A stretch of 64,000 nt of DNA from Dryobates pubescens (lineage: Eukaryota; Chordata; Aves; Piciformes; Picidae), in contig NC_071646.1 of assembly GCF_014839835.1 (NCBI RefSeq), forward strand, positions 4,836,001-4,900,000. The letters are read 5' to 3'. The position numbers were made by a program, and so were the translations under genes. Positions 24,571 to 48,147 of the stretch are shown here, piece by piece; within the stretch, counting starts at the first letter, position 1, and each line of letters starts with the position of its first letter. The notes under the pieces were generated by a model that was not told the origin of the DNA, did no database searches, and saw only the letters and a list, made by a program, of their open reading frames with translations.

Positions 24571-24717
24571 AGGAAGAACAGTCCCTGGAGGTGTTCGAGA
24601 AAAGTGTGACCATGGCACTTTGGAGCGTGGTTTAATGGCCATGGGGGTCTTAGGCTGATGGTTGAACTTGGGGGTCTTAGGTCTTTTCCAACCCAAACAA
24701 TTCTGTGATTCTAGGCA
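24571..24717 (+). mobile_element. CR1 LINE 3' fragment
   Basis: It runs from 'agtccctggaggtgttc' through 'ggtcttttccaacccaaacaattctgtgattctagg', the typical CR1 3' end with an octamer-like terminus. It is plus-oriented, about 150 bp, and 5'-truncated. Confidence 0.85.
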
Positions 24718-25166
24718 AGGGCTTTCTATGCTATAGTTTGTAGGAACAGCTATGAAAAGGCCTTGTCCAGGAGGAGGGCTGGAATGAGGCATTGCATAAG
24801 ATACAGAGCTAGAAAGAAGAAGTTGTAGAGTTGGAAGCTTGGGGCGGTACTCGATTAAATCGGATGAACTGAGACCTGGTGCAGCTTCTCCAGCAGAGAT
24901 AATTTCCAGAGGATCTATCTGAAAGATCTTTATTTGGTATGCACGAGTTCAAAATCTGCTGGGTTACAACTAAGAAATTCTCCATAATTTAAGTGGTTTA
25001 GCCCCCATGCCCCAGCTGTTGCCTGAGAACATAGTTGATTTCCCTCCACAACATGCAGAGGTGCAGCAAAGAGGGCAAAGCTGGGATGCTGTTACAGCCT
25101 TGGTCTCCTCTCTCATGCTGCTACTCTTCAGTTTCTGAATGATTCTTATTTTCACTCGTGCCTCCA

Positions 25167-25757
25167 TGTGTTGGGTTGGACTGAGCTGGAGTTAATTCTC
25201 CTCACAGCATTTTTCCAGTGGTGGGCTGTTGAGGTTTTTGTTTGTTTGTTTGGCTTTTTTCCCCAGCAGTAGTTGATAACATAGCAGTGTTTTGGCTACT
25301 GTTGAATAAGTTTCCAGTCTGTGTCAACATTTCCTTCCCCAAGAGTAGATTGAGGGGTGGGCAAGATGGTGGGAAGGGACAGGGCTGAGCCAGCTGACTC
25401 AGACTGGCCACAGAGGTATTCCATACCATATGACATCAGCTCAGGTATAAGAACGAAGCGAAAGAAAGAAGTGTGGGGATTCTTCCATGGCGTCTGTCCT
25501 CCCACATAACCACCAAGCTAAGAGAGCCCTGCTTCCCGAGACCGACCATCGTCCTGCTGCTGGGCAGTAGAGACTAACAGCTCTCTGCTTTTTGCTTCCA
25601 CACAGTCTATTGCTGTTTGCTTATTAGTGTCATTAAACTTGCTCCTCTCCTAGTACTGCCTTCTGTTGTATTTTTTTCCCCTGTCCACTTAAGAGGGGGA
25701 GTGATAGAGCAGCTTTGGTGGGCAGCTGGCCTCCAGGCCAGGGGCCAAACCACCACA
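25167..25757 (+). mobile_element. ERV solo LTR (avian ERVL/ERVK-like family)
   Basis: About 590 bp beginning TGTGTTGGGTTGGACTGAGC and ending ACCACCACA (TG...CA termini). Internal phrases resemble a widespread bird LTR: 'attccataccatatgacatcagctcaggtataag' as the promoter zone and 'tcattaaacttgctc' as the poly(A) zone. No internal retroviral region is attached, so it is a solo LTR left by recombination. Flanking duplications are not convincing, and the edges could shift by a few bases. It looks moderately old. The family name is from memory. Confidence 0.8.
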
Positions 25758-26403
25758 CTCGGTTTGAGAGTCCCCACACCACTTTAACCATTTCATTTAA
25801 GATCAAGAAAAACTGGTTTCTGCTTGTTTACTCTCCCACAGGTCCTGTATCTCCCGTTAACCTTCCTGGATATATCAGGATCTTAGGATGCACATATGAA
25901 ACCAAGAATAACCTTTCAAGTGCAGAGGTCATCATCCTCAGAAGGTCTCTTGATCCTTTAGCTTTTTAAATCACAGGGTCAATGTAGTTGGGTCCATGGT
26001 AGAAATACGAGTAAAGGGTGGGTGTGCTGTGCTAAAGTTAGATCCTCAGCCTCTTTAGCCTGAAGTACTGCATAGAAACAAGCCATCTTCCCACTCATTC
26101 TCAGCTGCAAAACCAGTGATTCACAGCCAGAGACTTCAGAGTGGCTCTAAACTCCCCAGCTCAAAACTCTTTGAGCTGCCTTCATTCCTCCTAAGATTAC
26201 TCAAAGGAAAATGGCGAAACATGCCAGAAATTTGCTGGCTTAGGGTATTTGGCCTGATCTTCCTTTAGTTCACCTACCAGAGCAGCCATCTCACAGGGGC
26301 AGCTGGCCAAACAGAAGCCTAGGGCCAAGTGTTGCTAGAAAATGTTTTCAATTCCTGAAGAAGAAAAGTATTGAGAGTGTATCATGTACAAACTCAGAAG
26401 AGT

Positions 26404-26757
26404 GTGATGACGTGCTGTGCCTTTACCAACAGCACCCTGCACGACGAGCCTCACCAAGTTCTTCTCTCCCCACATTAGTCATTGCCTTCAAAGATTCCTC
26501 TAGGGCTCTGTTCCAGTATGCAGCAAGTCCTTCAGGTGTGAACTACTTTGTAGGGAAAGATGGTTAGGGGTAGCAGTCACACTGGGGGAAAGTTTTCCTG
26601 GTCACCCAAGAAAGCCCTCACTCCTAAGCGACTCTCTGTACTTATTCGGAATGGCTTTGGAACAGGCAGCGACGACTGCAGCTACACAGTGCAATGAGTT
26701 CTATACCCCTGTTACTCAGAGGATATTTTTAAGTTCCAGAATTGGATTCTGAGTTCC
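26404..26757 (-). repeat. inverted repeat, right arm
   Basis: This is the reverse complement of 20617-20983 with about 99 percent identity, lacking the 13-nt segment found in the left arm. It lies between the AMPD1 5' region and the predicted NRAS poly(A) site. The spacer between the arms is about 5.4 kb and contains AMPD1 exon 2, two CR1 tails, the T/C tract and the solo LTR. Confidence 0.85.
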
Positions 26758-27326
26758 CAAGGCCTAACTGTTTGAGGAGAAACATGACTGCATGCTCCAG
26801 CACCATTTGCCATATTGCAGGAAGAAAGGCAACGGGGAAGTATTTCAGAAGACCGAATTAAGCAACTTGAAAGCCAAAGAGAAAATTATTTTGTCACAGC
26901 AATAACTTCATAGCTGATTTCATCCTTGGAATACCAAGTGAAGAAATATGCCCTCCACCTTTTTTTTTTTTTGACTTGACAAGCATCCTCTGAATGAGCA
27001 AAGTCAGCAAAACTATTATGAGGGGCTCCACTACAAATAGACTCAATACTAATTCAAGGTACCTGACACCGCACAGTCTGGTGAAGTCATTAGAACTCGA
27101 CCCTGGAACAAGCCTATGGCACATCTCAAAGCCACTCTCAGTGCCTGTTCATGCCACAGTGAATGTACAGGATTCAGCAGTTCATGCCATGTTACAGAAG
27201 TAACAATCTGTGTAAATCCAGATCCCACAGAGAAAGCAGAGATCATTGCGATAAGCTTTCTGCAAGCCAGCTGTGGATCCCAGGCCCAGATCACTACCAC
27301 AAAGGAAACAACCAAAGAATTCAAAG

Positions 27327-27332
27327 TTTATT
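27327..27332 (-). terminator. predicted NRAS poly(A) signal AATAAA
   Basis: The minus strand reads AATAAA here, about 3.72 kb beyond the NRAS stop, followed downstream by low-complexity sequence. A 3' UTR of 3.5-4 kb is what mammalian NRAS uses. Earlier AATAAA-like hexamers may also be used. Confidence 0.5.
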
Positions 27333-30230
27333 CTTTAAAAAAAAAGTTATTTAAGAAGCAAAATAATTTACTTCAAACCAAAAGAGATGCATTATTGAAA
27401 GCAAATCATTATACAAAGTAACCACAAATTAGCCCTTGTTTTTAAAGTCCAGATCCCAACATTTCCCTACCATCCTGGAGGTTATACACATTCATTCAAG
27501 GCTTGTGGAGTAAAGGAGGGCCACAGACAGGAGCAGAAGGTAAATTTGAGCTTCCACTACTCTCCTTCCTCCCATAGACTTGAAGTTCCTCAAAATCCAA
27601 TTCTATCATTGAACTGCACTAATTTTATGCATCACTGTTGCTCTCCAAAGTCCTCCTAGTGACAAGAACGTTCAAGTGGTGTTGTTTGAACAAGACTATG
27701 GAGTGGGGATAATAACAATAACAAGGCTGTTTTCTAGCAACAACAAGCTGGTTATGCCTGTTCTTCCCAGGCAGGATAGTAAAGTTAGCTTGGCACTAAC
27801 ACGGTGTCATGCTGGCAGTTCTAAGTTACAACATTTGGACTAAATCCACACAACCTTTTCCAGGGACTTGTTTCATGCAAAAACTTGTGCTTATCTTCTA
27901 AATTTTCCCAGAAAGTCCTTGAGGGCTTGTCCTTCCACAATGCTCCCTCCGGTTGCCACCCCAAAATCAAGGTTCTCTTATGCAGCCAGCTGGAAACAAA
28001 GTACAACCATTCACTTCATCCTCACGACTAGCACACCACCTTTGAGTTTGTATCACTTGCTAGATGCCAAACTCGATGCAGATGGGAGAGCTGCCTGTGC
28101 AGGTCAGCTCTGCAGCATCCTAGAAACCGATGCATATCCCTCTCAGATTCCATAATAACACACATCATGACCTATCCATACCTGGTCCTCTTCCCTTTTA
28201 AGATTTTATATAGGCCAAGGGAAGGAGAACACTGGAGACAATGCAGACACATTTGTCAGTTCCCACACAATTCTGAGAACTCACAACCTTTGGAGTTGCA
28301 GTGAGTACATTTTTAATGACAACCAGAATACGCCATGTAATGGGGAGGGTTGTTACCACGAACCTCCATCCACACTTGACCACGCAACCTTCAAACATCA
28401 AATGCCAGCTGCAAAAGGCTTCCCATCGCCACAGGCTGCAGGCAGTCATGCTCTGAATGCTGCAATCCTGCTTGCCAGGGAAGAAGCTATCTATAGTTAT
28501 CCTTACTCATGCCCATCGCTGTGTATGCTGCTGGAAGAGAATGTTTTATGTAAAAATATTGTAGGTTTAATTCTTATCAGTGTCACATCAGTCAAAGGTA
28601 AAAGAAATGACAAAACGTTCTCAGGGTTATCATGGATAAAGAAAACGTGAACCAGATTGGTTCTCTTCATTCCAAGAAGGGCATTAACAATGTCAGTAGT
28701 GAACAACTTTTCCCCCCCACCACTTATTGATTTCTAATTCCATTTGAAACCGAGTTTAGAATTAAGATGTTTGACACCAACAAACCAAAATTAAGCCCCT
28801 TGCAACCCTTCTGCTGCTGGCTCTGCAGCCTGGCTGAACACTCCCTCTGTTGGCTGAGGGCTCATTACTCTTCCATCAGACAGCAACCAGGAACTCAGCT
28901 TTGCTGTGGGGGGACACTGACCACACAGAGAAGAATCCAGTCCCAGCAGCATGAGAACTAGGGAAGGACACAGTTCCAAGGAACACTGTTAGGTTTTGCA
29001 ACAGTGACTATATTTTTTATGTCCCAATTACATATGGTGGCAATGTTCTGTTCCAGGAAGAGCTCACGCACCTTATGCAGTAATTCTCTCACACTCCAAG
29101 GCTGTCAGAACAAGCCCAGAATTCCCATCAGTGTCAAACACTTGTGCAGTTTATGGAACTCACTTCCTGCCTCAATGGGCAGGGACGCCACCAGCAGAAG
29201 CTGGCTCAGGTCTGTCACAGCCCTCCCTCAGTCAGGGCACTCTGAGTCCTAACAACCACTGCAGCAGATGCAGTCACCTGAAACCCCACACTGCTTCCCT
29301 GACAAGGAGACCCTCCAACTATGTTTTACAGAGAGATATTCTGAAGAAACTATGTTTACAGTTTGGTGGTGAGAAAATAATTCAAAACAAAGTTATCTGC
29401 AAGTTACAGACAGAGCTGAGTAACAGCTGTTCAAACTAACTCACCTCCAGTTACCAGATTAACTATTGAGAAGCTGCCCTTAAATGTTGGCAGTTAATGT
29501 TAAAAACGAACAGCTGACTCATTTGGTCCAACTTGGAAGAGATCTGAATGCTGCAGAACAACAATAGAGAATATTAACAGTTCCACCTACAAAAGAAGTA
29601 AAAACCAGATGCAGAATGTCCCTCTCACTAGTTCAATAGTCTTACAAGTGCCTGCTGGATCTTCCAGCCTATAAATTCCTGGTTTAGTGTCCTGTCAGGC
29701 AGAGAGAGATCATCCACACAAGATTTGCCTGCTTAAGACAATGAGCTCCCAAGAAATTCCAGTCCTTGGGGGTTTCCTCCACCCAAGGGAACAGGGGACA
29801 ACTTGATATCTTCGTAGCAAACAGGCACTTGAGTTAGGAAAGAGATCTCCTTTTTATTACAGAAAAGTGAAGTGGTACTCCTGGCACAAAGGACATGTTG
29901 TAAATACGCCGTACGGGCGCACAGAGAGCAGATACCAATCCCACAGGTGACAGGAGCATTCCTGGTGGCAAAACCATTTCTGACATTCCCTGCCAAGCAA
30001 TGGTTACTGCCACTCCTTTGACAGCACCACAAATCAGAATCCAACAAAGAGGGGACAAACATCACTTCTAGCTTTTACTCTAGAGGTAAAGCGTCATCTT
30101 TTTCACAGCATTTAGTCTCTATAGTTCACTTTTCTTGTGACTGGTTTTCTTCTTGAACAAAGCCAGATAACACAGTGAGAGAAGAATCCCAGTCTGTCAA
30201 GAGATGTGACTGCTCCGACAGCTGAGCAAG

Positions 30231-30237
30231 GAGGTAG
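30231..30237 (-). promoter_or_regulatory. let-7 seed match in NRAS 3' UTR
   Basis: The plus strand reads GAGGTAG, so the NRAS mRNA reads CUACCUC, the exact complement of let-7 seed positions 2-8. NRAS is an established let-7 target in mammals. The site is about 815 nt after the stop. Confidence 0.5.
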
Positions 30238-31050
30238 ATGCCATAGATGTTCTCTTCAGATGGAGCACAGAAAAGGACCTTGTGCTGGTTAACTGGTACC
30301 AAGGTTCTGGTCACTGGCACCGAAATACTGCAGGGCATCAGCACGAGACGCAATACAGCAGCATCGAGACCTGTCCAGCAGCTACATCTGAACCAGGTAT
30401 TCTTGGCATCTGGAACAGAAAGGCATCTCCAGTTAGCTGCTGTCCAACTCTGTGATGGATGTGCAGTACATGCCCTGATCTAGTCTATCTGTTTTCACAG
30501 CGGTGAGCAACATCCTTTAGGTAACTTGGAAAGAAATTCACTCAGTTGGGGAACTCCTAACATTTCATTACTCATACTATTTTATTTGGTTAAGGTTTAA
30601 ACAGTGCATATTCCAGAGGAACACAGCTCAGGATAAGCTGTGCAGAAGTCAACTGATCATCAGCAAATGGCAACTGCAGAACTGTGCAGGCTCCTCTGTC
30701 CAGGTGTTTCTTGTGTACAAGACAAAAATTACACATTTCCCAAATAGTCAAAATGGTTTTCCAAAGGAAGGAGACTCTGGCAAGGATGATATAGAAAAGT
30801 CACACAATTATCAGTCCGGTGGAAAGCCACAGGCTACAGACAAGAGGTTGCTGTGAACAGAATTTCCTTTTCTTAAGCTTTGCTACCTACTTAGAGGTAA
30901 AAAAAGCTTTGGAAAAGTTATTCTGTGTATCAGTGGGTTGTGAAACAGGGAGGGGAATCACCTGCAGCAGCTAGTGTTTTTAAGCCATGCTTATCAACAA
31001 CTGAAAGACATCCAGACAAGGAGCCAAGGAAAGAGTGACAGCTCACCTTC

Positions 31051-33560
<2,510 letters not shown>

Positions 33561-33595
33561 GGCCAGGGGGAGGCTTTTTTCAAAATCAGTAAAAC

Positions 33596-33601
33596 TTTAT
33601 T
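33596..33601 (-). terminator. CSDE1 poly(A) signal AATAAA
   Basis: The minus strand reads AATAAAGTTTTACTG about 1.3 kb after the CSDE1 stop. Cleavage 10-30 nt further would fall at about 33,570-33,585, right at the edge of the NRAS CpG island. UNR (CSDE1) is named for lying just upstream of N-ras, so this fits. Confidence 0.75.
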
Positions 33602-34903
33602 CTATTTCCATTCTTTGCCATTAACAGAAAAAATTGGAGAAAGCAATGTTTGTTTTACAAAGATAATGCATCTCCCAGAGAAGAAAACCCTAAATTGAGA
33701 ATAGAGGTAACATGAGAAAAAATAAACAAAGAAAAAAAAACCCAAAACAAAACCAACCAAAAAAAAAAAAAACAACCCCAAAACACAACCCCCCCCCCAA
33801 AACAAAACAAAAAACCACAGTACTGCCCTCTATTCAAAGAAAGTAACTCCTGATCTTTTTTGGTTAAAGTAATACTTAGACCAATCATTCAGTTTTCTTG
33901 CTTGATAAGGTGTGACTGGGGAAATGGAGGGAGGGGGCAGGGGGAGGGCGGGGAAAAAGCACACAGACATCAACTATTTCACCTTGATGAAAGTCTCAAT
34001 ACAGCTATGGAAAGCCTAAGTATTTATTCTTTTACAGTACACTGGGTGCTGGCTGCAAAAAAAAAAAAAAGGAGGAAAAAAAAAAGTATTCACTTCAGGC
34101 ACAACTTCTTTCTTCTTAAATTTAAATCAGAAAAAGAAACTGGGTTTAGAAGCTGCAGTGTTCTAAGCAGCAGCAATTTGTGCATTGTTTTAAATATATT
34201 TAAATTACCACACTGATGGCACACCTCAGCCTTATGAAATTCTGCACTGCATGCGTTTCAGAACACTACAAAAAGAAGTCTACTCCAGAAAGAGAGGTTC
34301 ACCGAGTTCTAGCAACTTTGCTGGCTACAGGACTCAAGTTAAATGAAATACGAAAACACTGTAAATTTGGCCATCAACTGAAGTTCTTTTAATGTTCATA
34401 CAGGTTTTATATAAAGTTGAACTTATTCCACCCTCATATGGTCCTCAATTTGAGCGGACTTGAGCTGACATGAGCCTTCCACTTGGAAGGAAAGACAACA
34501 CAATTGAGCACTAAGGCATAGTAATACCTTGGCCAAAACAACAAAAGATAAAAGCCTAGAGAACTGTAGTGCAGAATTCCATAAGGTCTACCAGAGTAGA
34601 GCTGTCTATAATGTTTACTCACATAGGCAATGTAGATTCGCAGTTACCAGTTGCGTTAAATGCACCATTCAAAACAAGCTTCTAAAATGTGATACTATAA
34701 GGCGCCACCTTTAAGTTCTCCAGAATGCAACTGTGAAGAATTTTAAAATGGTTTCATAAATTTATTTTAAACATAACATGAGAAGGTGTTAAAACCGGTG
34801 TAATAGCTTCTTAGAATTTGGAGGAAGGGATGAACAGGGAGATACTCGGTACCCTTCACCAGCCCCCACCACTCAGTTGTACATCAGGTACGGGTTCTGT
34901 GGA
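33602..34903 (-). other. CSDE1: CSDE1 3' UTR (predicted)
   Basis: This is the stretch from the CSDE1 stop to the AATAAA at 33601-33596. It is AT-rich with several homopolymers and no repeats of CR1 type. The extent rests on the poly(A) signal and on the position of the NRAS promoter. Confidence 0.65.
33716..33816. repeat. low-complexity A/C tract (GU/G-rich in CSDE1 mRNA)
   Basis: The plus strand is A and C runs, including A14 and C10. In the CSDE1 3' UTR sense it is U-rich with GU motifs and one G10 run. It could bind GU-rich or U-rich binding proteins. I see no coding potential. Confidence 0.8.
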
Positions 34904-46108
<11,205 letters not shown>

Positions 46109-46499
46109 CTGTTTAACAGAAAGTTGCAAGGAGAAAAGAAGAGACACACAAAACACACTACTTAGAAATAAGCTTCCATGCCCACAGAGTAACAAATACA
46201 AAGAGCTTGTGGAAGTTACTGAAAGCAACACATTTTACCTGTTTTTACGATAAAGACCAAAATATTTGGGCTTTGGTAAAACTACTATCCTTGAAATGTA
46301 GCCAGCCAACGTGTTTATAAAACAGGCCAGAAATACTACACCAAAATAAAACTCGCTTAGATCAAAACTGACTAAATCCAAACAAACTCCCTACTTCATG
46401 CCAGGGCCTGAAAATACCCAAGGTATCTGTTCTTAAACTGGTAGCCAGGAAAATGCAATAGTTATGAACCAACAGGTCAGGTTCAAAGTCCTGCAGAAC

Positions 46500-46712
46500 A
46501 TGACCTCCAGCAAAGACCCCTGGAGAGCTCTAGTTCATCCTCCTCCAAGGCCTCCTGACAACAAGGGACAAAGGCTGCCATACCTTTGTCTAGCTGAGTC
46601 TTGAAAAATCTCCAATGGTAGAGGTTCTATTGCCTTTCTGCATTAACTGCTGCAGTGCTGTGCTGCTCTCCTGGCAAAGTTTTTCCCTCATGTCCAGCCT
46701 GAACTACTCAGG
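46500..46712 (-). mobile_element. old CR1-like fragment
   Basis: Phrases such as 'gctgagtcttgaaaaatctccaatggtagagg', 'ctcctggcaaagtttttcc' and 'tcatgtccagcctgaac' follow the order of a reversed CR1 tail but with much divergence. It lies just upstream of the first CSDE1 coding exon. Confidence 0.55.
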
Positions 46713-48066
46713 GGGCAAAAGCCACAGGAGCTCCATCCTATGTGGATTATGTTTAGGGGGCACATTAAAAAAAAAAAAGTACTATGCAAAGCTGCTAAGA
46801 ATTACAGACTAGTTCCTGTAAACATCACTCCAACATATGAACCATCACCTTTTGATAAACCCCTAGGACATTCCATACACAAGATGCCCTTGTGGGAAGG
46901 CAATAGCTTAAATATTTGATTTTAGGTCACCCCAGAGTTTGAAATACTTCTAAAAAATAAATTGGTCTTGCAAGTAGGGTGATTGGGGGAAGGGAAAGCA
47001 AGAGATTAGTGTACCTTCTCCCAGGAGAGTAATTGGCAAGGCCATTAACCCAATCTGAAAGCTCAAATGAGTGTGACAAATGCTTTGTGAGTCACGAAAT
47101 GGCTACTTCACATCCCTCATACTACATAAGCACATAAACACACACTCACCACTACCAGAGACATTGAGTAATAAGCTAAAGGAAATAACTACTAAAGGTA
47201 CAGTAGATACAGAAAAATGACAAAAATCTGCCTAGAAGTGAAGTTCAGAGGAGCACATTTTATGCCTAGAAAACCACCTATCACTGCATGGTACCATTTG
47301 AACAGTTTTGAGTTCAAAGGAGTATTGGTAGTACAGCACAAAACTCATCAATAAGCCTGTCATCCAAAGCCTGACAATTTAAGTTCAAAGGTACACTTCT
47401 GAGAGTGGTACTGAAACTTGCTGTAGAGGGAAAGATACACTACAATAGCAGCAGTCTCTCCAGATGTTTGTTTTATCCCTACACCCCCTCAAACATCATG
47501 TTGCCACAGCATCAAGAAAATAGAAAAAGCAAATACAATGTCCACTTATAGCTATCATCAGGAACACTGTCACAAAACTGTCCTTTCAGAAACTTGTAGT
47601 AATGGGCTACAAATTATGAGTGCACAAACAAGACTTGCTTGCAGCTACAACATCATGGTCCAATTCTAAACCACAATGACTACCTGGCTGTGCCATCCAC
47701 TGCCAACAGTTCATTCCTAACAGCTGACCTGTCAGTTTACAAGAACTATGAACCCCACCAACACAAGTACACAAAGGAAGAAAAAGAACCCTGTGCATCA
47801 AGATTTAAAGATGACTGAACAGAGATCATTTGGAAAAAAGCCAAACAAACCCAAAGAACCCACTACACGTTAACACCAACCCCCCAGGGGTATAAGTACT
47901 GTTAAATAGAACCATACTGCAGGTACTACAACTTCGTCAAAGTGATACTAAACTAACATAACAGCAAGTATCTGAAAAAGCCCACACTAAAAATTGGTGT
48001 TGACAACTTCTCTCCTACTTAGCCTAGAAATATGTATGCAACTCTTTCCAGAGCACATGCACCAAC

Positions 48067-48147
48067 CTCGCAGTGATATTCAAATATTGCACTTTCAGTA
48101 GTATTGGCCGATTCTTCTGTTTCAGCACAAGTTTCTAAGGATGAAGA
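48067..48147 (-). other. candidate alternative 5' exon of CSDE1, 81 nt
   Basis: The minus strand has a long pyrimidine tract (T10, then CCTTTTCCTC) and ACAATAGCAG before 48147, a very strong acceptor. The next 81 nt are open in one frame: 27 codons starting SSSLETCAETEESANTTES and ending EYHCE. The donor is GTTGGT, which is weak. Because the CSDE1 start exon begins at its ATG, an 81-nt insert would be in frame with it. No start codon lies in this exon. It is a prediction only. Confidence 0.35.

Larger units (their letters stand above)
27310..31050 (-). other. NRAS: NRAS 3' UTR (predicted)
   Basis: About 3.7 kb downstream of the NRAS stop on the minus strand, with no recognisable exons or CR1 copies and ending at an AATAAA. 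The absence of repeats compared with the next 6 kb supports a transcribed, constrained UTR. A let-7 seed match lies at 30231-30237. The extent is inferred from the signal and family knowledge, not from transcript data. Confidence 0.5.

Noticed and set aside
26201-26222. A 22-nt minus-strand ATG segment with the right length and phase for AMPD1 exon 1
   Set aside because: It encodes MFRHFPL, which shows no convincing similarity to the usual start MPLFKLP, the donor GTAATC is mediocre, and such short matches arise by chance.
29100-29260. Phrase resembling a CR1 ('gtttatggaactcacttcctg')
   Set aside because: The rest of the segment does not follow CR1 order.
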